Shown here in pieces: positions 1-7,273 of a stretch of 14,832 nucleotides of DNA. Under the pieces are notes generated by a model, which ran no database searches, was not told the DNA's origin, and saw only the letters and a list, made by a program, of their open reading frames with translations. The stretch covers positions 1 to 14,832 of the forward strand of contig JALSGW010000247.1 in NCBI GenBank assembly GCA_026982585.1, in the 5' to 3' direction. The DNA is from Alphaproteobacteria bacterium (GTDB lineage: Bacteria > Pseudomonadota > Alphaproteobacteria > Geminicoccales > Geminicoccaceae). The translations under genes were made by a program, and so were the position numbers. Each line of letters begins with the position of its first letter. Position 1 is the first letter of the stretch.

Positions 1-381
1 CGCCGCCCGCCTGCGCGCCGCGGCGGGTCTGCACCCCGCCAGCAGCTGCGGCAGCGCCACATTCTCGAGGGCCGAGAAATCGCCGAGCAGATGGTGGAAC
101 TGGTAGACGAAACCGATGTGCTCCCGCCTGAGACGGGTGCGTTCGCGGTCGGAAAGGGAGGAGGTCGCCCGCCCCTCGATGCGCACCTCGCCCCGCTCGG
201 GCCGCTCCAGAAGCCCGGCGATGTGGAGCAGGGTGGATTTGCCCGACCCCGAGGGCCCGAGCAGCGCCCACAAGGCACCCGCCTCGAGGCGCAGGTCGAT
301 GCCCCGCAGGACCTCGAGCCGCACCTCCGCCTGGCGGAAGGAGCGCACCACGCCGGCCAGCTCCAGGACCGGCTCACTCAT
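1..381 (-). CDS. lolD: LolD, lipoprotein-releasing ABC transporter ATP-binding subunit (partial)
   Basis: This is the ATPase of the Lol ABC transporter, which extracts mature lipoproteins from the outer leaflet of the inner membrane and hands them to the periplasmic carrier. Only the first 127 codons are in the window; the rest, including the signature motif and Walker B, lies beyond the left edge. The protein begins MSEPVLELAGVVRSF. The Walker A loop GPSGSGKST is at about residues 43-51. The Q-loop region, with VYQFHHLLGDFSALENV, is at about residues 92-108, and that wording is typical of LolD rather than other MacB-like ATPases. The ATG at 381 overlaps the lolC stop in an ATGAGTGA arrangement (8 shared bases), so the two are probably translationally coupled. 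The N-terminal assignment is firm, but completeness cannot be judged. Confidence 0.9.
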   Translation of the reverse strand, partial: MSEPVLELAGVVRSFRQAEVRLEVLRGIDLRLEAGALWALLGPSGSGKSTLLHIAGLLERPERGEVRIEGRATSSLSDRERTRLRREHIGFVYQFHHLLGDFSALENVALPQLLAGCRPAAARRRAA

Positions 382-1618
382 AGCGCAGCGCCTCGACGGG
401 GTCGGTGCGCGCCGCCCGCCAGGCGGGGTAGAGGGTGGCGAGGAAGGACAGGCCGAGCGCCATCAGCACCACCCGCACCACATCCGCCGCCTCCACCCGC
501 GCCGGCAGGCGCGAGAGGAACCGGATCTCCGCGCTCCACAGTTCGAAACCGGTGAGCCCCTCGAGCCAGAGGCGGATGGTGTCGATGTTGAGGGCGAAGG
601 CGAGGCCGAGGGCGAAACCGATCAGCGTGCCGACCACCCCGATGGTGGCGCCCGAGAGGAAGAAAATGCGCAAAATCGCCCCCCGGCTCGCGCCCATGGT
701 GCGCAGGATGGCGATGTCCCGTGCCTTGCTGCGCACCAGCATGGTGAGACCGGTGATGATGTTGAAGGCGGCCACCAGGATGATGAGGGTGAGGATCAGG
801 AACATGACGTTGCGCTCGACCTCGAGCGCCTGGAAGAACTGGGAGTTCAGCTGCTGCCAGTCCACCAAGCCCAAAGCCGGCGGCAGCGCCGCCTCGAGCA
901 GCGGGCGCAGACGGTCGATCTGTTCGGGATCCGCCACCATCAGCTCGATCGCGGACACCCGGTCGCCGAGGCGGAAGAAGGCCTGGGCATCCTCGAGGGG
1001 GATGTAGAGAAAGGCGTTGTCGTATTCGAACATCCCCACTTCGAAAATGGCCGCCACCTCGAGCGTCATGATGCGCGGCACCGTGCCGAAGGCGGTGGGG
1101 GTGCCGTCCGGGGTGAGCAGGGTGAGCGGGTCGCCCACCGTGAGGCCCAGGCGAGCGGCAAGGCGGCTTCCCACCAGCGCGGTGCGGGGCCGCGCCAGCG
1201 CATCCAGGGAGCCCGCCAGCAGATTGCCGCGGAAAATGGCCACGCTGGCGAGATCGTCCAGGCTCATGCCGCGCACCACCACCCCCGAGGACACGCTCTC
1301 CGCGGTGGCCAGGGCCTGGCCCTCCACATAGGGGGTGGCCCGCACCACCCCCGGCACCGCAGCCAGACGCCGCTGCAGCGTGCGGTAGCCGGCGATGCCC
1401 TCGGGGCCGGCCACCACCGTGGCATGGCCGTTGAAGCCCAGCACCCGCTCCAGGAGCTCGAGCCGAAAGCCGTTCATCACCGCCAGCACCACGATCAGGG
1501 TGCCGACCCCGAGCGCGATCCCGATCAGGGCGAAGGCGGCGACGAAGGAGATGAAGCCTTCCTGCCGGCGGGGTCGGAGATAGCGCCAGGCGATCAGCCG
1601 TTCGGCGCGCGCCAGCAT
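374..1618 (-). CDS. lolC: LolC/LolE-family lipoprotein-releasing ABC transporter permease
   Basis: This is the inner-membrane permease that works with LolD to release outer-membrane-bound lipoproteins. It has 414 residues, the usual length for LolC/LolE. One membrane helix lies near the N-terminus (about 24-50), followed by a large periplasmic domain (about 50-270). Three more helices follow, at about 271-295, 315-343 and 377-401: the MacB/FtsX-type fold. The amphipathic start (ARAERLIAWRYLRPRRQEGFISF) and the segment TLEVAAIFEVGMFEYDNAF are typical of the family. The ATG at 1618 shares one base with the proS stop (TGATG). A longer frame running upstream to 1837 is only the proS shadow. Many alphaproteobacteria carry one hybrid permease (LolF-like) instead of separate LolC and LolE. 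Only one permease is visible here, but the region past lolD is not, so the C/E/F label is tentative. Confidence 0.9.
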   Translation of the reverse strand: MLARAERLIAWRYLRPRRQEGFISFVAAFALIGIALGVGTLIVVLAVMNGFRLELLERVLGFNGHATVVAGPEGIAGYRTLQRRLAAVPGVVRATPYVEGQALATAESVSSGVVVRGMSLDDLASVAIFRGNLLAGSLDALARPRTALVGSRLAARLGLTVGDPLTLLTPDGTPTAFGTVPRIMTLEVAAIFEVGMFEYDNAFLYIPLEDAQAFFRLGDRVSAIELMVADPEQIDRLRPLLEAALPPALGLVDWQQLNSQFFQALEVERNVMFLILTLIILVAAFNIITGLTMLVRSKARDIAILRTMGASRGAILRIFFLSGATIGVVGTLIGFALGLAFALNIDTIRLWLEGLTGFELWSAEIRFLSRLPARVEAADVVRVVLMALGLSFLATLYPAWRAARTDPVEALRYE

Positions 1619-2916
1619 CAGCCGCAAAGCCGCTGCAGCACGGCGTCCGGGCCGAGCTCCGTCGCCGTGCCATCCCGCCGCGAGCGCAGTTCCACCAGCC
1701 CCGACCGGGCGCCGCGCGGACCGATCACCACCAGCCAGGGCAGGCCGATCAGCTCCATGGTGGCGAATTTGGCGCCGGCACGCTCCTGGGTGTCGTCGTA
1801 GAGGGTCTCCACCCCGGCCCGATCCAGCCGGGTGCACATCGCCTCGGCCATGGCGGTGCAGTCGGCGTCGTCGGGGCGGAGATTGACCAGCCCCACCCGG
1901 AACGGGGCCACCGGCTCCGGCCAGACGATGCCGCGCTCGTCGTGATAGGCTTCGATGATGGCACCCACCAGCCGTGAGACGCCGATCCCGTAGGATCCCA
2001 TCTCCACCGCCACCTCGCGGCCGTCGGGCCCGGTGACGGTGGCACCCATGGGGGCGCTGTACTTGGTCCCGAAATAGAAGATGTGCCCCACCTCGATCCC
2101 CCGCGCCTTCCTCAGCCGTTCGGCCGGAACCGGGCAGCGCTCGGGATCGTGCTTCTCCTCCACCGCCGCATAAAGACGGGTGAGCGCCTCCACCTCGACA
2201 TCCTCAGCCGCCAGGTCCAGCTCCTCGAAGGCGGCGTCGTAATAGACCACGCTCTCCCCGGTCGAGGCGAGGATCTGGAATTCGTGGCTCATGTTGCCGC
2301 CGATGGGGCCGCTTTCCGCCACCATCGGGATGGCGGTGAGGCCCATGCGACGGAAGGTGCGCAGATAGGCGAGGAACATGTTCTCATAGGAGCGTTTGGC
2401 GCCGGCGAAGTCGTAATCGAAGGAATAGGCGTCCTTCATCAGGAACTCGCGCCCGCGCATGACGCCGAAGCGCGGCCGGATCTCGTCCCGGAACTTCCAC
2501 TGGATGTGGTAGAGATTGAGCGGAAGCTGCCGGTAGCTCTTGACGTGACGGCGGAAGATGTCCACCACATTTTCTTCGTTGGTGGGACCATACAGCATCT
2601 CGCGGTCGTGGCGGTCGCGGATGCGCAGCATTTCCTTGCCGTAATCGTCGTAGCGCCCGCTCTCCTTCCACCACTGGGCCGGCTGGATGGTGGGCATGAG
2701 GATCTCGATGGCGCCGGCCCGGTCCATTTCCTCGCGCACGATCTGCTCGATTTTCTTGAGCACCCGAAAGCCGAGCGGCAGCCAGTTGTAGATGCCCGCC
2801 GCCGCCTGCTGGATCAGGCCCGCGCGCAGCATCAGCCGGTGGGAGACGATCTCCGCCTCGGCGGGATCCTCCCGCAGCACCGGCAGGAAGTAGCGGGAAA
2901 GACGCACCACGCTCAT
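1618..2916 (-). CDS. proS: Proline-tRNA ligase, short alphaproteobacterial type
   Basis: This class II aminoacyl-tRNA synthetase activates proline and charges tRNA-Pro in the cytoplasm. It has 432 residues, against about 570 for the E. coli enzyme. The class II motifs are readable: the motif 1 region (EIVSHRLMLRAGLIQQAAAG), motif 2 (RFGVMRGREFLMKDAYSFD) and motif 3 (MGSYGIGVSRLVGAIIEA), then an anticodon-binding domain with VAPFRVGLVNLRPDD. Between motifs 2 and 3 there is only a short segment where the E. coli-type protein has the roughly 180-residue alanyl-editing insert, which fits the alphaproteobacterial short or mini-insert form. ATG 2916 (MSVVRLSRYFLPVLRED) is chosen because family members start near this sequence and GGGGA lies upstream. 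The frame continues to 2976 without homology. The gene has its own promoter and follows a terminator. It shares one base with lolC. Confidence 0.96.
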   Translation of the reverse strand: MSVVRLSRYFLPVLREDPAEAEIVSHRLMLRAGLIQQAAAGIYNWLPLGFRVLKKIEQIVREEMDRAGAIEILMPTIQPAQWWKESGRYDDYGKEMLRIRDRHDREMLYGPTNEENVVDIFRRHVKSYRQLPLNLYHIQWKFRDEIRPRFGVMRGREFLMKDAYSFDYDFAGAKRSYENMFLAYLRTFRRMGLTAIPMVAESGPIGGNMSHEFQILASTGESVVYYDAAFEELDLAAEDVEVEALTRLYAAVEEKHDPERCPVPAERLRKARGIEVGHIFYFGTKYSAPMGATVTGPDGREVAVEMGSYGIGVSRLVGAIIEAYHDERGIVWPEPVAPFRVGLVNLRPDDADCTAMAEAMCTRLDRAGVETLYDDTQERAGAKFATMELIGLPWLVVIGPRGARSGLVELRSRRDGTATELGPDAVLQRLCG

Positions 2917-2941
2917 GACCACATCCCCATCCGGCGGCCGC

Positions 2942-2970
2942 AATCTAGAGCCCTCGGGGATGGCCGACAA
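2942..2970 (-). promoter_or_regulatory. Candidate sigma70-type promoter for proS-lolC-lolD
   Basis: On the minus strand, TTGTCG (2965-2970) and TAGATT (2942-2947) are separated by exactly 17 bases. Each box matches 4 of 6 consensus positions. Transcription would start around 2935, about 20 bases before the proS ATG. The position fits, because a terminator lies just upstream and no other promoter is needed. This is read from sequence pattern only. Confidence 0.55.
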
Positions 2971-3015
2971 CGGCACAGCGGCGCAGGCCGGCTCACCGGC
3001 GCGTGGGCGCGAACG

Positions 3016-3048
3016 AAAAAGCGGCCGCCCGCCGATCGGGGCGCCCGC
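3016..3048 (-). terminator. Intrinsic terminator downstream of irr
   Basis: On the minus strand the sequence reads GCGGGCGCCC, an 8-base loop, GGGCGGCCGC, then TTTTT. The arms pair at 9 of 10 positions, with one G-G mismatch. The T run follows the stem directly. It lies 24 bases past the irr stop and before the proS promoter. It therefore separates the flavoprotein/irr block from proS-lolC-lolD. Confidence 0.85.
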
Positions 3049-3072
3049 GGCACCGTGTTGGCGACGGCGGGC

Positions 3073-3543
3073 TCAGTTCTCGGGACCGTCCGGCTGGGTC
3101 GGGGGCGGATCGCCGCGGCGGATGCGCACCACCACGTCCACCCGTTCGATCACCTTGCCGGGCGGCGGCTCCGGCAGGCGCGAGAAGGCGATGGCATCCT
3201 CGGGGATGTCGATGATCTCGCCGGTATTTTTGTCGAAATAGTGGAAATGCGAGCTCGTGTTGGTGTCGAAATAGCTCTGCCCGCTGCCCACCACCACTTC
3301 CGAGAGCAGTCCCGCGCGGGTGAACTGGTGCAGGGTGTTGTAGACGGTGGCCAGCGAGACCGGGATGCCCGCCTCCCGCGCCTCCTGGTAGAGCTCCTCC
3401 GCCGACACGTGGCGGTCGCCTTTGCCGAACAGGAGTTTGGCCAGCGCCAGCCGCTGGCGGGTGGGACGCAGGCCCCGCGCCTTGAGCTGGCGGGCCAGCC
3501 GCAGCTCACCGTCCCTTGCGATCGCCTCCGCCAATCCGCGCAC
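3073..3543 (-). CDS. irr: Irr, Fur-family iron/heme-responsive transcriptional regulator
   Basis: Irr is the alphaproteobacterial Fur-superfamily regulator that controls heme synthesis, iron uptake and iron storage genes according to heme status. The protein has a winged-helix DNA-binding half with LKARGLRPTRQRLALAKLLF (about residues 20-39) and the recognition-helix segment PVSLATVYNTLHQFTRAGLL (61-80), both close to known Irr wording. The dimerisation half carries YFDTNTSSHFHYFDKNTGEIIDIP, where Irr proteins usually have a histidine triplet; here it is H99-F-H101. There is no cysteine, so the N-terminal heme regulatory motif of Bradyrhizobium Irr is absent. GTG 3543 (156 residues) is chosen because GGGAG lies 8 bases upstream. 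A TTG at 3576 would add 11 residues but sits in a palindrome and has no good ribosome-binding site. Fur and Zur are less likely because their Cys-x2-Cys metal motif is missing. Confidence 0.88.
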   Translation of the reverse strand: MRGLAEAIARDGELRLARQLKARGLRPTRQRLALAKLLFGKGDRHVSAEELYQEAREAGIPVSLATVYNTLHQFTRAGLLSEVVVGSGQSYFDTNTSSHFHYFDKNTGEIIDIPEDAIAFSRLPEPPPGKVIERVDVVVRIRRGDPPPTQPDGPEN

Positions 3544-3567
3544 CCGCGCCGCTCCCGGTGATGGTTG

Positions 3568-3579
3568 CAGTTGCAACTG
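3568..3579. promoter_or_regulatory. 12-bp perfect palindrome upstream of irr
   Basis: CAGTTGCAACTG is a perfect 12-bp palindrome. It lies about 25 bases before the chosen irr GTG and abuts the dyad at 3579-3595. The position suggests an operator or leader element for irr. No protein-binding motif that I know was recognised, so its function is inferred from placement alone. Confidence 0.4.
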
Positions 3580-3595
3580 GGACCACAGTGGTACC
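3579..3595. promoter_or_regulatory. 17-bp near-palindrome upstream of irr (possible operator)
   Basis: On the minus strand this reads GGTACCAC-T-GTGGTCCC: two 8-base arms about a central T, with one mismatched pair. It sits 15 bases downstream of a TTGACC box, so it would overlap the -10 region of a promoter using that box. That layout is typical of a repressor site. It does not look like the AT-rich iron control element bound by Irr in rhizobia. Confidence 0.4.
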
Positions 3596-3607
3596 TTTTG
3601 GACGGCA

Positions 3608-3613
3608 GGTCAA
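3608..3613 (-). promoter_or_regulatory. Candidate -35 box (CTTGACC) for irr
   Basis: On the minus strand CTTGACC lies in the gap between the flavoprotein stop (3625) and irr. TTGAC is a strong match to the sigma70 -35 consensus. The hexamer 17 bases further on, CACTGT, is a poor -10. The promoter may therefore be weak, need an activator, or not exist. If absent, irr would be read through from the flavoprotein gene. Confidence 0.35.
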
Positions 3614-3624
3614 GGTCTCTCCCT

Positions 3625-5040
3625 TCATCGTCCGGTGAGAATGCGCTGCACCAATTGTCGCACCGTGGGCACGAAGCCGTTGGCGTAGAAGGGATCCTGC
3701 CGGAAACGGTAGGCGTTGTGGCCGGCGAACATGAGCTGTTGTTCGATGGGGGCGCCGCGGCCGTGGGCGATGTCCTGCAGGGTCTTCTGGATGCAGAAGG
3801 AGCGGGGATCGGGGTGGCGGCCGGTGGTGTAGTCGCCGTTGTGCTTCCAGCTGCTGAACAGGCAGTGGCTGAGGCAGCCCATGCAATCCGCCTGGTCGCG
3901 GCGGATCTGGCGGGCGCGCTCGGGGGTGACGAAGATCAGGGTGCGGTCCGGGGTGCGCATCGCCTGCACGAAGCCTTGCGCCTGCCAGCCGCGCACCCGC
4001 TCGAGGTCCTCCGGCCTAAGCCACACGCCGCGTCCGGCCCGGCCCAAGGGCAGGAAGGCGGTGAATCCCTCCTCGGCCCGTTCGCTCTCGGCGAAGGGCA
4101 CCTGGCGCGCCGAGCGTTCGATGAGTTCCTGGAGGAAGTCGTTGTGCACCGCCGAGGAGTAGAAGCCGGTGGGGCTGAAACGGTGCAGGCGCACGTCGCC
4201 CGGCTCGAGCTCCAGGAGCTTGCGCTTCCAGGCCTCGGGGATCGGGCTCTCGCGGGTGAGCAGCGGCCGGGTGCCGAACTGGAAGGCGATCGGACCGAGC
4301 TCCCGGTTGTCGATCCAGTCCTTCCACTCCTCCAGGCACCACACCCCGCCGGCCATGACGATGGGCACCTCGCCGAGCCCCACCTCGCGCATGAAGTCGC
4401 GCAGCGCCTTCACCCGCGGATAGGGATCCTCGGGCCGCTCCGGATCCTCGACGTTGGAGAGCCCGTTGTGGCCGCCGGCGCGCCAGGGATCCTCGTAGAC
4501 CACGGCGCCGAGCCATTCGCGGAAACGGTGGTAGGCGCGCTTCCACAGGGCGCGGAAGGCGCGGGCGGAGGAGACGATGGGGTAGTAGTAGACCCGGTAG
4601 CGGGCGCAGATCTCGGCCAGCCGGTAGGGCATGCCGGCGCCGCAGGTGACCCCGTGGATGAGGCCGCGCGCGCCCTCCAGCACCGCGGTCAGCACCCGCT
4701 CGCAGGCCGCCATCTCCCACAGCACGTTCATGTGGATGCGGCCTTCGCCGGCGCGCAGCTCGTGGGCGATCCGGGCCTGGCTGATGGCCCCTTTGATGGA
4801 GTAGGCGATCAGCTCCTCGTGCCGCTCCCGCCGGTCGCGGCCGCGGAACACGAGCGGGACGTATTCCCCGTTGTCGTCGATGACATCGGCGTTGACGCCG
4901 GAGAAGGTGCCGACGCCGCCCGCCCGCGCCCAGGCGCCGGCGCTTTGGCCGTTGGTCACCGCCACACCCTTGCCGCCTTCCACGAGCGGCCACACCTCCG
5001 CTCCGGAAAGGCGCATGGGTCGCACCACACAACTCGCCAT
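3625..5040 (-). CDS. Nitronate monooxygenase (2-nitropropane dioxygenase) family flavoprotein with C-terminal cysteine cluster
   Basis: This 471-residue protein belongs to the FMN-dependent TIM-barrel family that includes nitronate monooxygenase and the enoyl-ACP reductase FabK. The family features seen are an N-terminal TNGQSAGAWARAGGVGTFSG segment (about 29-48), AGGHNG at 188-193 with His191 where nitronate monooxygenases have their catalytic histidine, a VPIVMAGGVW strand-loop, and AFQFGTRPLLT, expected at the FMN phosphate. The protein is longer than typical members (about 320-380). Its C-terminal part has C386-x2-C389-x3-C393-x22-C416, a spacing that could bind an iron-sulfur cluster. 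ATG 5040 is supported by AGGTG five bases upstream. It lies 57 bases after pnp and 81 before irr. The true substrate is unknown; the family name is not proof of nitronate oxidation. Confidence 0.8.
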   Translation of the reverse strand: MASCVVRPMRLSGAEVWPLVEGGKGVAVTNGQSAGAWARAGGVGTFSGVNADVIDDNGEYVPLVFRGRDRRERHEELIAYSIKGAISQARIAHELRAGEGRIHMNVLWEMAACERVLTAVLEGARGLIHGVTCGAGMPYRLAEICARYRVYYYPIVSSARAFRALWKRAYHRFREWLGAVVYEDPWRAGGHNGLSNVEDPERPEDPYPRVKALRDFMREVGLGEVPIVMAGGVWCLEEWKDWIDNRELGPIAFQFGTRPLLTRESPIPEAWKRKLLELEPGDVRLHRFSPTGFYSSAVHNDFLQELIERSARQVPFAESERAEEGFTAFLPLGRAGRGVWLRPEDLERVRGWQAQGFVQAMRTPDRTLIFVTPERARQIRRDQADCMGCLSHCLFSSWKHNGDYTTGRHPDPRSFCIQKTLQDIAHGRGAPIEQQLMFAGHNAYRFRQDPFYANGFVPTVRQLVQRILTGR

Positions 5041-5097
5041 GGATTCACCTACTATCGATGATGCCGTGCTGTCGCCGCCTGCACGCGACCGCTCTCC

Positions 5098-7239
5098 CTA
5101 GAGGGCGCGCCGCCGCTGCGGGTTGCGCGGCCCGCTGCGCCGCTGCTCGCCCCCCTCATCCACCGCCCGCATGCTGAGCTTGATGCGGCCGGTGCGTTCG
5201 TCGATGGCCAGCACCTTCACCTTCACCCGATCGCCCGGTTTCACCACATCCGTCACCTTCTGCACCCGTGCCGCCGCCAGCTCGGAGATGTGCACGAGCC
5301 CGTCGTAGTTGCCGAACAGGTGCACCAGCGCGCCCACGCCGTCGAGGATCCGGGTCACATTGCCCTCATACACCCGGCCCACCTCGGGGGTGGCGGTGAG
5401 GCTCAGGATCCATTCCTCCGCCTTGCGGGCGCTCTCCGCGTCCGCCGAGGCGATGCGCACCGTGCCGTCGTCCTCGATGTCGATGCGGGTGCCGGTGCGG
5501 TCGGTGATCTCCCGGATGGTCTTGCCGCCCGGCCCGATCACCAGTCCGATCTTGTCGGTGGGGATGTGGATGGTGGTGATTCTCGGCACCGTCTCCCGCA
5601 TCTCGGGCCGCGGCATGCCCAGCGCCTTCGCCATCTCCGCCAGGATGTGGAGGCGCCCCCGCCGCGCCTGTTCGAGCGCGTGGCGCATGATCTCCTCGGT
5701 GATGCCGGCGATCTTGATGTCCATCTGCAGGGCGGTGACGCCGCGCTCGGTGCCCGCCACCTTGAAGTCCATGTCGCCGAGATGGTCCTCATCTCCGAGG
5801 ATGTCCGAGAGCACCGCGTAGCGGTCTCCCTCCTTGATCAGCCCCATGGCGATGCCGGCCACCGGCCGCGCGAGCGGCACCCCCGCGTCCATGAGCGCGA
5901 GCGAGGTGCCGCAGACGGTGGCCATGGAGCTCGAGCCGTTGCTCTCGGTGATCTCGGACACCACCCGGATGGTGTAGGGGAAGGAATCCTTGGCGGGCAG
6001 GAGCGGATGGGTGGCCCGCCAGGCCAGTTTGCCGTGTCCGATCTCGCGCCGCCCCGGGGCGCCGAGCCGGCCCACCTCGCCCACGCAATAGGGCGGGAAG
6101 TTGTAGTGGAGCAGATAGTGCTCGCGCACGTCCCCCTCGAGGGCGTCGATGATCTGTTCGTCCTGGCCGGTGCCGAGGGTGACCACCACCAGCGCCTGGG
6201 TCTCGCCCCGGGTGAACAGGGCGCTGCCGTGGACCCGCGGCAACACCCCCACCTCCGCCCGGATCGGGCGGATGCTCTCCGGATCGCGCCCGTCGATGCG
6301 CCGGCCGGTCTCGAGAATGCGGCTGCGCACCACCTCCTTCTCGAGCTTCTTGAACAGATCGAGCACCGCCGCCGCCCGCTCGAGGTCCTCCCCGGCGAGC
6401 GCCTCCACCGCCTCCAGGCGGATCTGGGCGATGCGGTCGTGGCGCGCCTTCTTCTGCGGCTCCTCATAGGCCGCCGCCAAGGCTTCGGCGAAGCCGGCCC
6501 GCAGCTCCGCATACAGCGCGCCGTGGTCCGGCACCTCCAGTTCCCACGGATCCTTGGCGCATTCCTGGGCCAGCTCCAGGATCAGGTCGATCACCGGCTG
6601 GAAGCTGCGGTGGCCGAACATCACCGCCGCCAGCATGGTCGCCTCGGGCAGCTCGTGGGCCTCCGATTCCACCATCATCACCGCATCCCGGGTGCCCGCC
6701 ACCACCAGGTCCAGCTTGCTCCGCTCCTTGAGCTCCTCGATCGACGGGTTGAGGACGAACTCCCCGTCGATATAGCCGACCCGGCAGGCGCCGATCGGCC
6801 CGAGGAAGGGGATGCCGCTGATGGTGAGCGCGGCACTCGCGCCGATCATGGCGACGATGTCGGGATCGGTCTCGCCGTCGTGGGCCAGCACGGTGCAGAT
6901 CACCTGGGTCTCGTTCTTGAACCCCTCCGGGAACAGCGGCCGGATCGGGCGGTCGATCAGGCGCGAGACCAGGGTCTCCTTCTCGCTCGGACGGCCCTCG
7001 CGCTTGAAGAAGCCGCCGGGGATCTTGCCGGCGGCGAAGGCCTTTTCCTGGTAGTTGACGGTGAGCGGAAAGAAGTCGATGCCGGGTTTCTGGTCCTTGG
7101 CGGCCACGGCGGTGCACAGCACCACCGTCTCCCCGAGGGTGGCCACCACCGCGCCGTCCGCCTGACGGGCCAGATGGCCGGATTCCAGCACCAGGGTCTT
7201 GCCGCCCCATTGGATCTCTTTACGGGTGATCTCGAACAT
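5098..7239 (-). CDS. pnp: Polyribonucleotide nucleotidyltransferase (PNPase)
   Basis: PNPase degrades RNA 3' to 5' by phosphorolysis and is a core part of bacterial RNA turnover. The 713 residues match the family's usual length. Order: a first RNase PH domain (about 1-150), a helical linker, then the second catalytic RNase PH domain with SEITESNGSSSMATVCG (about 429-445) and the acidic stretch DILGDEDHLGDMDF. A KH domain (about 553-612) follows, with IGPGGKTI at about 566-573, and then an S1 domain (about 617-690) with GLVHISEL. The tail is short and basic. ATG 7239 (MFEITRKEIQWGGKTL) fits the family start; the open frame to 7320 covers the intergenic hairpin and is not coding. Past the stop, a weak GTCGC/GCGAC hairpin at 5071-5089 has no T run, so read-through to the flavoprotein gene is possible. 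Confidence 0.97.
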   Translation of the reverse strand: MFEITRKEIQWGGKTLVLESGHLARQADGAVVATLGETVVLCTAVAAKDQKPGIDFFPLTVNYQEKAFAAGKIPGGFFKREGRPSEKETLVSRLIDRPIRPLFPEGFKNETQVICTVLAHDGETDPDIVAMIGASAALTISGIPFLGPIGACRVGYIDGEFVLNPSIEELKERSKLDLVVAGTRDAVMMVESEAHELPEATMLAAVMFGHRSFQPVIDLILELAQECAKDPWELEVPDHGALYAELRAGFAEALAAAYEEPQKKARHDRIAQIRLEAVEALAGEDLERAAAVLDLFKKLEKEVVRSRILETGRRIDGRDPESIRPIRAEVGVLPRVHGSALFTRGETQALVVVTLGTGQDEQIIDALEGDVREHYLLHYNFPPYCVGEVGRLGAPGRREIGHGKLAWRATHPLLPAKDSFPYTIRVVSEITESNGSSSMATVCGTSLALMDAGVPLARPVAGIAMGLIKEGDRYAVLSDILGDEDHLGDMDFKVAGTERGVTALQMDIKIAGITEEIMRHALEQARRGRLHILAEMAKALGMPRPEMRETVPRITTIHIPTDKIGLVIGPGGKTIREITDRTGTRIDIEDDGTVRIASADAESARKAEEWILSLTATPEVGRVYEGNVTRILDGVGALVHLFGNYDGLVHISELAAARVQKVTDVVKPGDRVKVKVLAIDERTGRIKLSMRAVDEGGEQRRSGPRNPQRRRAL

Positions 7240-7273
7240 GGCCTGGACGCCTCGCTGTCGTAAGGGCGGGAAC

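Noticed and set aside
378..1673. 431-codon minus-strand frame inside lolC
   Set aside because: It is an out-of-frame reading of lolC rich in Arg, Gly, Pro and His; the permease frame has proper membrane helices.
2083..3561. 492-codon plus-strand frame crossing proS and irr
   Set aside because: It spans the irr terminator and two confident minus-strand genes and has no recognisable motif.
5071..5089. GTCGC/GCGAC hairpin after pnp as a terminator
   Set aside because: It has only five base pairs, a competing alternative pairing and no T run, so it is too weak to call.
5290..7263. 657-codon plus-strand open frame opposite pnp
   Set aside because: It is antisense to a complete, well-conserved PNPase; the composition is typical of a GC-rich shadow frame.
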